Assembly: GCA_030549335.1 (NCBI GenBank)
Contig: CM060195.1
Location: 44,274,991 to 44,338,990 of the forward strand
Direction: 5' to 3'
Origin: Pontederia crassipes
Lineage: Eukaryota > Streptophyta > Magnoliopsida > Commelinales > Pontederiaceae
DNA length: 64,000 nt
Below, one piece after another: positions 24,801 to 36,800 of the stretch (position 1 is its first letter; each line of letters opens with the position of its first letter). The notes under the pieces are model-generated. The model saw only the letters and a program-made list of their open reading frames with translations, ran no database searches and was not told where the DNA came from. Made by a program: the position numbers and the translations under genes.

Positions 24801-27800
24801 ATCTTCTGGGTGGTCAGAAGATATCTGAAATTGGATTCTGCAAGCATAGTGTCTTCGGCAAGCAAAAATGACTTCAATTCAGCAAAACAGTGCACAAGAC
24901 GAAAGCAATACTCGATCACATCCATGCTTACTGTTGGGGCCCCTCTCATGTTTCATCTCTAGGAGGTGCTAAATACTTCCTATCTGTGATAGATTGATTG
25001 ATAGATTGATTACTCAATGATGATATGAGTATTCATGATGAAGCACAAGAGCAAGGCATTTGAAACCTTCAAATAGTTGAAGGCTCTGCTGGAGAATCAA
25101 ACATCGCGAAAGGTGAAACGCTTTCACACCGATAATAGTTTGGAGTTTTGTTCGTATGAATTTGATTAGTTCTATAAGGATGACGATATTGCTAGACATT
25201 GCACCGTTAGAGATACACCGTAACATAATGGTGTAGCAGAACGTATGAACAAAACTCTTCTGTAGAGAGCACGGTGCATGTTCTCTAATTCTAGTCTGAA
25301 CAAGTCATTCTAAGTTGGTAGCACAACATATTACCTAATAAATTAGAGTTCTACAACCGTGATCGATATCAAGACTCCTATTGAGATATGATCAAGAAAT
25401 CCTGCTGATTATACTAACATGAAAGTTTTTTGTTGTCCAGCATATTACCATGTCAGTGAATGAAAGTAGGAATCAAGGGCCAAATAAAAAGACTTTATGG
25501 GATATGGTACAGGTGTAAAAGGCTTCAGAATCTAGTTTCCTTCAGAGCACAAGGTTATTCACAGTAGAAACATATCCTTTGATGAGACGTCTATGCTCCA
25601 ACAAAAATCAGATATTGTTGAATCAGCAGATAAGTGTTAACAAACAGGTGGAGTTTGGATTAACTCCAATTCAAAATGGGACAAAAAATCTCATCAAGCT
25701 AAACAACCAGAACTTGAAGAGCAACCAGAAGAAGCGACGACAAGACTAGCTGCTCGACGGACAAGTAGGTCCTCCTAAGTGTTATGACTTTGAGGACATG
25801 GTTGCATATGCATTCCAAATAGTTGACGAAGTGGAGTCGCCAGAGCCATCAAGCTACAAGGATGCTATTGCATGTGCAAAATCAAATTAGTGGATGAAGA
25901 GATGGAATCTCTTCACAAAAATCAGACTTGTGAGTTAGTCAAGTTACCAAAAGACAGAAAGGTTGTCAGGTGAAAGTGAATTTTCAAAAAGAAGTTTGAA
26001 AGTTCAGAGGTTGAAGGCATACAAAGCACATTTGGTTGCAAAAGGCTATAGTTAGAAAGAGTAACTAGACTACAATGAGATTTTCTCTCCTACCGAGTGC
26101 TACTTGCCCTTGTAGCACATCAAAATTTGGAGCTTGAGCAATTAGATGTGAAGACAACTTTTCTAGATGGGAAACTTAAAGAAGATATCCTCATGAACCA
26201 ACCAGAGGGTTTCTCTATCCTAGGTAAAGAAGAATAAGTTTGCAGGTTGAAGAAGTCATTATATGGTTTGAAACAGTCTCCTAAACAGTGGTACAAGAGA
26301 TTCGATGCTTTCATAATCAGTAAGGAATTCAATAGGAGTCCTTATGATTGTTGCGTCTATCATAAGAAGGTGGAAGGTGACTTCACAATCTATCTGCTCT
26401 TGTATGTGAATGATATATTGATTGCTGCTAGGAACATGTCAGACATTTGATATGAAGGATCTTGGTGCAACAAAGAAAATTTTAAGAATGGAGATTTATA
26501 GGGATCGCATAAAGGGTAAACTCTTTCTGTCTTAGTAAAGCTACATTCAGAAGATTTTATCTAGATTTGGTATGTCTGCAGCGAAGACCTTAAGTATTTC
26601 ATCAGCTTCAAATGTGCATCTTTCCGCAACTGCACTTATTTTTTTACGAAGAAAAGGAGTACATGTCTCAAGTTTCGTATGTCAGTGCAGTCGGAAGCTT
26701 GATGTATGCTATGACATGCACAATATCTAGTGTGGTCAGCAGATTCGTGTGCAATACAAAGAAGAAGCATTGATAGGCAGTAAAGTGTATCTTTTGATAT
26801 CTGAGAAAAACGTCTAACATTGGCCTCATCTACAGAACTGGTAAAGAGTGTTTGATTATAGGTTTTCAGACTCATATTATGCTACAGGTGTTGATTAGGT
26901 GATCTTTTCACTATTGACAATTCTGTTATCAGTTGAAAAGTCACACTCCACCCATCAGTTACATTGTCTACCATAGAGGCAGAGTATATGACATTGACAG
27001 AAGCTGCTAAGGAAGGAAAAGACCTTGTCGGTGATCTTGGACTACAACAAGATCAGGCTATAGTGTACTGTGATAGTTTAAGTGCAATACGCTTAGCCAA
27101 GGATCAAGTGCCTCTTGAAAGAACCAAACAAATCGACGTCAGATATCACTTCATCCGTACTGAGAAGATGATCATGGTGAAGGTCGGCACAGAAGATAAT
27201 CCAATGACATGTTCACCAAGTCAATTCCTACAAACAAGTTTCAACATTGTTTGAACTCACTAAATATTGATAATTGGTGGTAGTCCCAAGTTGGGACTGC
27301 CGACTGCAGAGAGTGTTAGATATCTGATTGGAGGATTCAATTCAAGGTAGAGATTTGTTAATAATGCCTTGAATTCTACCCCAACTGAAACCGTCTAACC
27401 CTAAGACACTATGAAGTAAAAGGTGCCCTCGCACTGCGGGGGTCTCGTTGTCATTTGTATGAAATTTGAGGGATTTTGAGGGATTAATTCAGAGTCCCAA
27501 TTGGCATGAAATTCCTATCACCTGTAAAGGCGATGCTTATATAAACTCCCTATGGGTCCGAACATAAGGTAATCTGAATTGTAATCTTCTTTTGTTCTCA
27601 TCAAATAAAATTATTGTTGAGATTTGCATATCTTTGCAATATTATTCAGGATTAGTATCCGAGATTTCCTGAGATAATACCCCTAATTTTCTGGAGTAAT
27701 ATTTTAGCATATTCTCTCTTTTTGTATTACCTACGTTTATTATAAATAAGGAGGCTCTAGTGTTTGGTGAATAATAAGAGAAAACATGTTTCTTAACATG

Positions 27801-30800
27801 GTATCAGAGCAACGATTTGATCACTATTCTTCTCCCTTTCCTCCTCATCCTTCTTCTCTCCTCCTCAATCTAGATGGATGATAGGTCTATTCCGACCTAA
27901 ATTCATAGTTCTCAAGATCGACACGATTTTTTTTCTCTGTCGAACCCGTCATGCACAACCATGGCTAATTAGAAAGTTGAATCTAGCAACTGTGGTGTCA
28001 AATCCACCCTCAGCACTCCACTCGGTATCAATATCAAACTTGATGGTACCAATTATCTCCTCTGGTCTACGGCATTTGAGCGCTACGTAAGGTCCCACAA
28101 GAAGAAGCATATCCTCACCAAATCAGAAGAACGTACAGAAGATTGAGATGTTAACAATGATTGGGTCGCCTCTGCCATGCTCAATAGCATGGCCGAATTT
28201 GTTGCTAAACAGATCATGGCTTATAAGTCAGCCAAGACTATGTGGGGGGTACTTCAAAAATTTCACTCTCATAAAAGCAATATATCTCGTCTTTATAAGG
28301 TCCTTGAAGAAATCCAATCATGCAACAAAAATGATCAGAATGTCTATCTGCCTCTTTCTGCTGATATCAAATTAGATCCGTTCAGTTTCTCTCTGTTCTT
28401 GGTCCTAAATATAAATCAGTAAAGGATCAATTGATGACACAGGAAACTATTCCGACTCCTGAAGAAATCTATGACACAAGAAACTATTCCGACTCCTGAA
28501 GAAATCTATGCTCGGCTCTCCCGTATTGATGATTTCCTCCTGATATGGACGCATCTGCACTTGCTACACGTGAAAGAGGAAGAGGAATTTTCCTTGACAA
28601 AGGCAAAGGCCGTGGACATGGACGAGGGAACAACTTCGGAGGACGTGGTAAATTCTTTTGTGACCACTGTCATCGATTCAATCATCCCTTGTTGATGGAT
28701 ATCTTGTTGATCACCCAAAGGTTCATGCTGCCACTACTAAAAGTCTCTCCAGGAAAAGGCCTTCATTTAAAAAATCATGGACATTTAAAAGTGTGGGATT
28801 ATTCTGATGCAAATTATGTCGGGGCTCATGAAGATAGAAGAACAACCACTAGCTATTGTGCTTATGTTGGTGGAAACCTTGTAACGTGGCGCATCAAGAA
28901 ACAAGATGTGGTCTCACGTTCTAGCGCTAAGTCAGAATATAGAGCAATGACTCATACTATATGTGAACTCTTATGGGTGATCTCTCTTCTACGTGATTTT
29001 GAAATTTTTGTTGCTTCTCAAATACCTATGTATTGTGATAACAAGGCTGCAATATTTATTGCAAACAATCCTATGTTTTATAGAAGTGGAGTGTCATTTC
29101 ATTCATGATGCTATTACAACTAAGAAAATATCCACTCCACACTTGGCCACTGAAGATCAACTAGCTGACATCTTTACTAAAGCACTTCCTAAGAAAAAAC
29201 TCCATGTTATATGTTCCAAGCTGAGCCTAAATGATATTTACACTCCAACTTGAGGGGGAGTGCTGAGATTTGCATATCTTTTCATATCTTTGCAATATTA
29301 TTCAGGATTTAATATCAGATCTTTTCATATCTTTTCATATTTTCTGCGATAATATCTCAAATATTTTGGAATAATATCCTTGATTTTTTGGAGTAATATT
29401 TTAGCATATTCTCCCTTCTTGTATTGCCTACCTTTATTATAAATAAGGATGCTCTAGTGTTTGGTGAATAATAAGAGAAAACATGTTTCTCAACAATTAT
29501 GTGTCGCCTTAAATTTCTCGATTTGTTCTACGGTGCATAATTTCTCTCGTGCAAAAATCCTAACACATTTTATTAACAAAAACTCTTGATGTAGATAAAT
29601 TATAGAATATATTGATTTAATATCAGGCAAGAAATCTAAACAATACTCATTGCTTATCAGATCCTCAGAGCGAAAACAACTGATGATTTGATTCCAGACA
29701 AGAGCAAATTTAGCAAGGTCATCATTCCTTTCAAGTGTTTTTCTCTGGTCAAGTAAAACAAAAAATGCTATGAATAAAGAGTACACGAAGCAAATCAGAA
29801 TTTGAATTATCAAACAATAGACATTAGAACCACACCTTAAATATTTTGCTTGGTAGAATGCTTTTGTGAGTCCTCTTTTCTGAATGTGATGACAGAGGAA
29901 CCAGAAAAACATTGAACCTAGCTGGTAAGAAGTGAAACCGACTTCTCACCATTCCCATGGTACGTATCTGGAAGTGAAAGACTATCTCTCAAGTATAATC
30001 TGAGAATATAGGCATCCAGTTAGTCAAGAAGATCTAAATAGAGGAGAAATCTCACCTCACCAAGATGATGTATAATGCCATAAGCCCCTCCAAAGATTGT
30101 ACAGAATATGGAATACCATATCTGTGTGTCCATAAAGTATACCTGTATCAGAGCTGAGATCAAGCACCTTAACAATGAACTGTGAGAAGGGTAATCTTAA
30201 AAAAAGTACGCTCACAAGAATTATGGGGACCCAGATAGCAAGCACTGCACCAGCATTACTTTTAGCTGCAACAATAACAAGAAACTTAGTTTTGCAAACT
30301 AAATCTAATAATGGTAAGGAATACAGTATATATTTGTTAAATAAAAAACACCTCGAGGAAATAGCTCATGCCAATCATACTGATTAACGCTAACTTGCAT
30401 AATCTGCTTTGTGGGTTGTACAAGAGGCTTTATCTGTACATTTGCAAAGGATAAATTGGTTATTAATTGAACTACTCTACAAAGAAGCATAAAGAAGAAA
30501 AGATGCAGCCTTTCAAGAAAAGCTTCTTTGAGGAAATTGAAACATTATATTATATTTTGAAAACAGTAAAGCTTCAGCAAAAAAGTTGGCATTCTTATTC
30601 GGTTTCAGGTTCAATTTTTTTGTTCACTCACTTAATCAAATGTTTATGTTCTTTCTTTTTCTTTTGGATACAAGTCCTGACAGACAAAACCCAATATTTT
30701 CACATCATGAACTGTCAATAAAATTTTGAAATAAAACAAATACATCCACGAATATAGTAGTTCAGCTAAGCCCTTCACTAAGATCTATTACTAGTATTCA

Positions 30801-33800
30801 CAATCCCTTTCTGTTCTAAAGGATCAGAGAATAAGTTTCCTCCTTCCCAAGCAACTTTGTCCAAAAACAGAAGTGGAAGAATAATATGATAAGATCATAA
30901 TCATTAGAAGGATTTTGACATAATTAATCATTATTAACTACTAAAATATCAATTAAGTTGATAAGATATCAATTAGTAATCAGAGATATGTCACACATGT
31001 GTCAAATCACTCTTTTATGTATTTGGTCAGGCTGAATTGATTTAGCCCGATTTGGCCCAAAATTGACTTGGACCGGATCGACCGACCTAAACATGACCAC
31101 TTTATATTTACTTTTGAGCCTCTTTAATGTTATAATCATGTCAAAGAGTTATCGTCAATTATATTTTTATCTTATCCTATGTTGATCGTTAATTATATTT
31201 TTATCTTATCCTATGTTATTTGTCCGAGTACAATATGTGTCAACATATTCATTCTACTCAAACTGTTACAATGCAATGATTTGTTATTTGTGTATCATCC
31301 GTTGGGTTTAAATTATTATACTCATAATCAATGCATCTATTAAAAGAAATGTCCAAGAACGATGATAATGACCAAAAAGTTCATGGTTTAGAATCAAACC
31401 TTTCAACTAGTTGTGTAATATGTAAATTTATCGTGTTCAACCTTGGCTTAAATGTAATAAAAACAACAAAAACAAAAGAATTATACTTTTAGCCCATGGT
31501 CATCGGTCCTTTTTTTTTTTAAGAGAGCTTTATTTCCTCATAGTTCACAAGGCATGTGATGCGCTAAGGACCAATAACACGGAGAAGGGCAAAAGAAATT
31601 ATCGCCTTGTATGCTGAACTAATTGAAGACTGCACAGAAGAAGGTTGTGTGAAAGAAGAAGCCACAGATCAAATCTATTATGCTGTTGAGTTGGGAGGAT
31701 GGATCGTGCTCTACAGCCATTTGATTTGTGTTAATTAATTAGCGTTATTTTCTATTATTTGAGTCCTATCCAATTGAGGAATAATCATTTTATCCCTTGT
31801 TAGTTAGGGCTAGAGTTTTATTTTATTCTACTAGAGAGAGAAGAGAGATTTTTATTTTTTTTTTAGGGAAAGAAGAGAGGATTATTAAATTTCTGGTATT
31901 GAGATCATTCTTTTTGTTTTCCTCTGGTCTGCTGCAAGGGTTCCTTTCCAGAAGACCCTTCTTTTTGTCAAATTCAGCTGGGCTATTGCTTTGGGTGAGA
32001 TCCTGAGAAAGAATTTCTCCTCTGTGAGATGTAACCTGTTCAAGGACAGACCCATTGAATGCTTGGGTTAGTAGCAATCCTATAAGTCTGGAACTCATCA
32101 GCGTGTAACATCCTTCTACGCTGTGCACAAATTATCATATCCTCTTTTATCTGAAGGGGACGTTCCAAATCAGTTTGGAGCAAAATTCTGTTGGCAAGAG
32201 TGTATTTCAGTACATACAGTTTCCGTCCATAATAGACCAATCAGCCTACATGTAATCGAAACTATTTTTTATTGATTGTGCAGTCTAAAAAAAACAAAGC
32301 AGCTAGCGTATCACAACATAATTTCATGATGACCAGGCAATGACACCACCATGCAACCATCACATCAGCTCTTGTATCGGAATATATGTATCATACACCA
32401 GAAACAAAGTTATAGGGTTTATAATTTTGCAATCAGCAAAGATAACCTCCTGTAAAAATTAACTAAAACAAAATTCATTGATTGACAACAAAATGATTAA
32501 GAAAAAACAAGCCATCCATGTGCAAGTGCTGATATCATATAAAACACACCAATGAAATTTCAATTGCGAATAGCATAGAAGATACTTCGCAATAAAATTT
32601 ATAGGAAATTAAAAGAAATGGTTCCGCTATTTGAATCAGTACACATGTTACCCATTCAAAAAAGTACATATAACTTTCATGAGCCATGTTCATCTAAATA
32701 TCACTATTCTAAAGTTTGAAAGACAGTGTTTTTAGTGTTATTAGTCAATTACTGATCACACTTTCATAAATTCATCTAAAAAATGCATTAAGTGATTAAT
32801 TACCTCAAAATGATAACTGAACAAAAATTTTCCAGACAACAGGATCATCCAAAATATGGTATACCTGAGAAGATAAAAATTAAAAATTGCCATAAAAAAA
32901 TATCAAACAAATAATGTATTGATGTAGCATGGAAAGTTACTTTAAAAGAGATACTTGGCCTTCTTGCATTCCACGTCCAACAAATAATCGAGGCTAAAAT
33001 AAAAAAATTTCTCACCGGTGTTAAAAAGTGGATCTAATGAAGCTGACATAAAAATTATGTTTCCATATAGGATAAACATTAAAAAGCCAAGAATAAGACA
33101 TGGAATAAGTTTTACACAAAACTTGAGGAAACTCAAAATTGTCATAGGCAATAAAGATCAAATTATATCTTTCTGAGAAACTATACAAACATTTAGATTT
33201 CCACATAACCAAAAATGTTTTATAAACTTGCTATTCTTATTTAGGTTTAGTGTAGTTGAAAGGATGCTACATCATGTAGCATATTCATGTTGGTTATCAA
33301 TTTTCTATTCAATGTTGTATCTTTTTCCCATCACCTTCTCTGATTTGAAATAAAAAATAACAATTGCCCAAGAAAATCCAAGAGCTCATACGAAAATGCT
33401 ACAGCTACCTTTTCCTCTTACTCTTTATCATCTTCACTAAACATTTTTTAGGAAAAGTTTTCAATAAATATTATTTTAAATGAAAACTTAAAATGGTGAA
33501 TTAGTGATACAGTGTATTAAGCATCTTGGAGTTCACATAACCACGAAAGGTTGACATGGGATAATAATATCATCTAGATTTATTCTCTGAGTTTTTAGCA
33601 CTTAAAAGCTTACAAAGGTCCAGTCCAAAATATGCCGTACTGTATTAGTAGAAAAATAAAGGTACTATCAATGTGAAATATACAAATGGAATACATTTGT
33701 TAGCAGTTAATTGAAAGTTTAGCACATCCATGTAATGTTCTTTGATGCAGAGAGGATTGAAACAGATGAGATTACAACCTTTGAGTGAGTCCCCGAAAGA

Positions 33801-36800
33801 GGTTGGTGGTTCAAAAGCACAATAAAAACTTGATAAGGTAGTTTCTAGCATCATCACCATGAGTTGGGAATCTATCGAAAATGATTATCACATAGGCTTT
33901 GGAATAAATTAAATATTAATTTATTTATTCATTATGAAACGTTAAACTCTATTCTTTAAACATAGGTATTTTCTAAAAGTGTCCTCTTATGTAAGCATTA
34001 AGAGTTAGGACTTCCGTCTCTCTTGAGACGTGTTTAAAAGTTGTTATCAAGAAATATCTACTAAGTAATTTTAAATGTTAAATTTTAACATGAGGAGTTA
34101 AGGACATTACTTTTTTTCAACACTTCAAAGTCAACCATAAAGCAGCCACCAATTGAAAATTAATTAAGGCTAGTCATATCATCAAATTTCTATAATACAA
34201 TAATTGGACCATTGCAGCATTGTTTCAACTTAACCCAGATATTTTACTTTGTCATATATGACCTCGCATTCTTTAATTAAATAACCTACTAGAGAACAAA
34301 AGAACAAACCAAAATAACTTACCTGAGCCCACCACGAAAGAAATACACATATCCGTGAGTTTGAGGTCTCAATATAGTTGATTATTGCAGGAACGAAAAA
34401 TAATGCCATGCCAATAACATTTGTCACCAAGTAAGTTGCAACCACGACCATGTATGGTGACAGACAGACTATTGATATTTGGTTGTTGCCTTGCTTAGTA
34501 GAACAAAGAAAATTTTTTTGAGAAGTAGCATAAGAAGTTGGAAGAGTGATCGCCCACGTTATAGCAACAAAAAGCTTCAGTGCAAGCCTTAGCTTTTGAC
34601 TAGAGTCCATGGTTTGCCTCGTTTGCCATGTAAAAGCAATGTCAAGGATCACTGTTAAAGATCAAATGATGTAAGAACAACAAGACTAATAATTTGTATA
34701 ATATTATATAATATTACAATCATAAATATATATATATGCTTGAGAATGAAAAAACATAACATGCCTAAAAAACATTTATTTAATTCCAAACTGCCAAAGC
34801 AGAGACATCTAAGTTAAAGGATAAAGACTATATACAAGTTTACATGTTAAATAAGTAGCTTAAGACTGATCTATTACATGCCTAATCTTATGTTTGACAA
34901 GGAATAAATGTAGCATGAAAAATGGAACCTAGAATTATGATTGCGTTGTGATTAGATACCAGGGTAGAGATTAGGTTAAGAGAGACTTAAATATTACCAA
35001 ATCTGCAATAGATTAATATCAAGAAAAACAAGAATATCTACTAAAACAAGAAGAATTTTTTTCCATAGAAACAGTTTATCCAAGAAAAGAATTGCCTCTC
35101 ATTTTACACAATCAATTGTGTTGTCATTCATATGCTGACATGAAGTTTTAAATTTGCACATGGGCAGTCACGTAATTATTTAACCGCATTTCTGAGTAGT
35201 TATACAGTGAAATATAAGATGAACTGCACAGTTCAGTTCATCTGCGTACCCCGTGTAAACTATTAAAACTGATCTCACCATAAGCTTCAACTGGTCACTA
35301 TGGCGGTGCCAAACCAGGCATTTCAATTCAGTTCTTCAATCCTTGACACTATATCCAAAGTGTTGTAAAGTTACGGTTAAACGAAAACAGCATTTAGTTT
35401 GACATTTTTAAGGGTTTGATGTGATAAAGCTGAACATTCTTCATAGTTAATAAATTTAGAGGAGATCTAGGTTGTGGTGTTATGGAAAACAACCTGCTTG
35501 CTAATCAAGAGGCCTTGAACTCAATTCCCACACGGAATTCCTATCCCCTTTTATTACTAATTTACTTTCCTTTGTACCCATGGACCTCCCTTGTAACTGC
35601 AAAGAAATAAGTTTACAAAAGTGATAGCTTGACAACAACCTTGTATGAGTCTAAGAACTGCATTTGTTATGAAAATGCTCAAGATGTCCTCAAAAACTAA
35701 AGGATCAAGCAATTGGAGAGGTGTTTCCAGTCCACGCCATGCCATGATTATCATTATCTGTAAAAAAAAAAGGTAATAAACATTGCATCAACCATTTATG
35801 TGGCATAAGAGTTCAAAGGATTCCAACAAATATCTGTGTGGTGTTCTCGACCTGGAGACCAAGTATAAGAAATGTCCACAACCGATCAAAACTTCTAAAA
35901 AGATGCCAAAATGTTCGGGCTTCAACAAAATTTGTCTTCCCCAACCAGTTTTGGTGAGAAGATGCATCTGTATTTGTCTAAATGTAAGAGAAAGAAAAAG
36001 AACATTTATTAGAGAAAGGAAAGATAATTGGAATAGAATAAGGTAGAGGTTTCATATTTATTATTTTATTTGAGATCGTCCATTATATATAAGTAGCTAC
36101 GAAAAAACCTAAGATGATGATAGTTTTTTCTGTTGATAAGAAGAGGATGAAGAATAATTTTGATGACTCAAAATCTGCGATATGAGAAATGAAAGAAGGG
36201 TTCACAGAGTAAGGAAGCATGTCAATGTTCTCCAGATGCTGTCAATTCAATAAAGATTTGTGTGCACATAAGTGGATGCTGATATGTTAGACTTCGCTAC
36301 TGTCAATTCATAAGCTTGTTTGAAAAAAAAACATTTGATCAGTTCAGGAAGCTCTATTTATGTTCTGTTTGAATGTAATCCAAAGAGAAGGTGTGACAGA
36401 AAAAGCAACATTGAGAACCAGAACTCTCTTACTAAATGACACCTGCTGTAGAAACTAGAAACTATCATAGCTCTGCTATAAGAAAGAAAAGGAAGAACTT
36501 TAAATGCCTTACTCTAAAAAAAAGCCAATCATTTAAGCAATCACTTAACAATTTTAGTGCCAGAAAAGGTATCCTAGATGTAGTTAGCAATTGCTACTGT
36601 CAACGATAATATCCAATGTACACAAATGAGAATTGAAAAAACAGATCAACATGGCGAAAAATCACATGAAAGAAGATGGCCCATTATAGTGATGCAAATC
36701 ATTAAGGGCAGAACTACATATTGTGATTGGATGAAACTTTAAAAGCGCATTGAAATCTGATTTGAATCCATATATAACTTCAGGGGTAATCAATCTAGTC

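Larger units (their letters stand above)
27615..29495 (+). mobile_element. Inner copia element, internally deleted, nested in the outer 3' LTR
   Basis: This 1,881-bp element is flanked by the perfect 5-bp duplication ATTAT (27610-27614 and 29496-29500). It has a 184-bp left LTR (27615-27798), a primer binding site, a gag segment, an RNase H segment, a polypurine tract (GAGGGGGAG, 29252-29260) and a 235-bp right LTR (29261-29495). Protease, integrase and most RT are missing. It must have arrived after the outer element and is non-autonomous. Confidence 0.92.
23442..29565 (+). mobile_element. Outer Ty1/copia retrotransposon in callose synthase intron 22
   Basis: The left LTR is 23442-23822, the primer binding site begins at 23826, the coding remnants are at 23929-27254 and the right LTR is 27314-29565, interrupted by a second copia element. 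Without the insert the element is about 4.2 kb. LTRs share the GTCCCAATTGG, TATATAAA and CCTAACA-end regions but differ at many bases and near their starts (TGTAAG versus TGTTAG), so the insertion is old. A matching 5-bp target duplication could not be identified. Confidence 0.88.
27314..29565 (+). repeat. 3' LTR of the outer copia element, split by a second element
   Basis: The LTR begins TGTTAGATATC at 27314, is interrupted at 27614, and resumes at 29501 (GTGTCGCCTTAAATTTCTCG), ending CCTAACA at 29565. The two halves join to match the left LTR without a gap except the 5-bp duplication. Net length is about 366 bp. Confidence 0.87.
23422..29646 (-). other. Callose synthase intron 22, filled by nested retrotransposons
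   Basis: The donor reads GA|GTATTG at 29647/29646 and the acceptor CTGTAG|GG at 23422/23421. Joining them restores [16 protein letters not shown], which matches the family. Only about 81 bp at the donor side and 20 bp at the acceptor side are not transposon, so the intron was probably about 100 bp before insertion. The gene is read on the minus strand and both elements on the plus strand. Confidence 0.88.
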
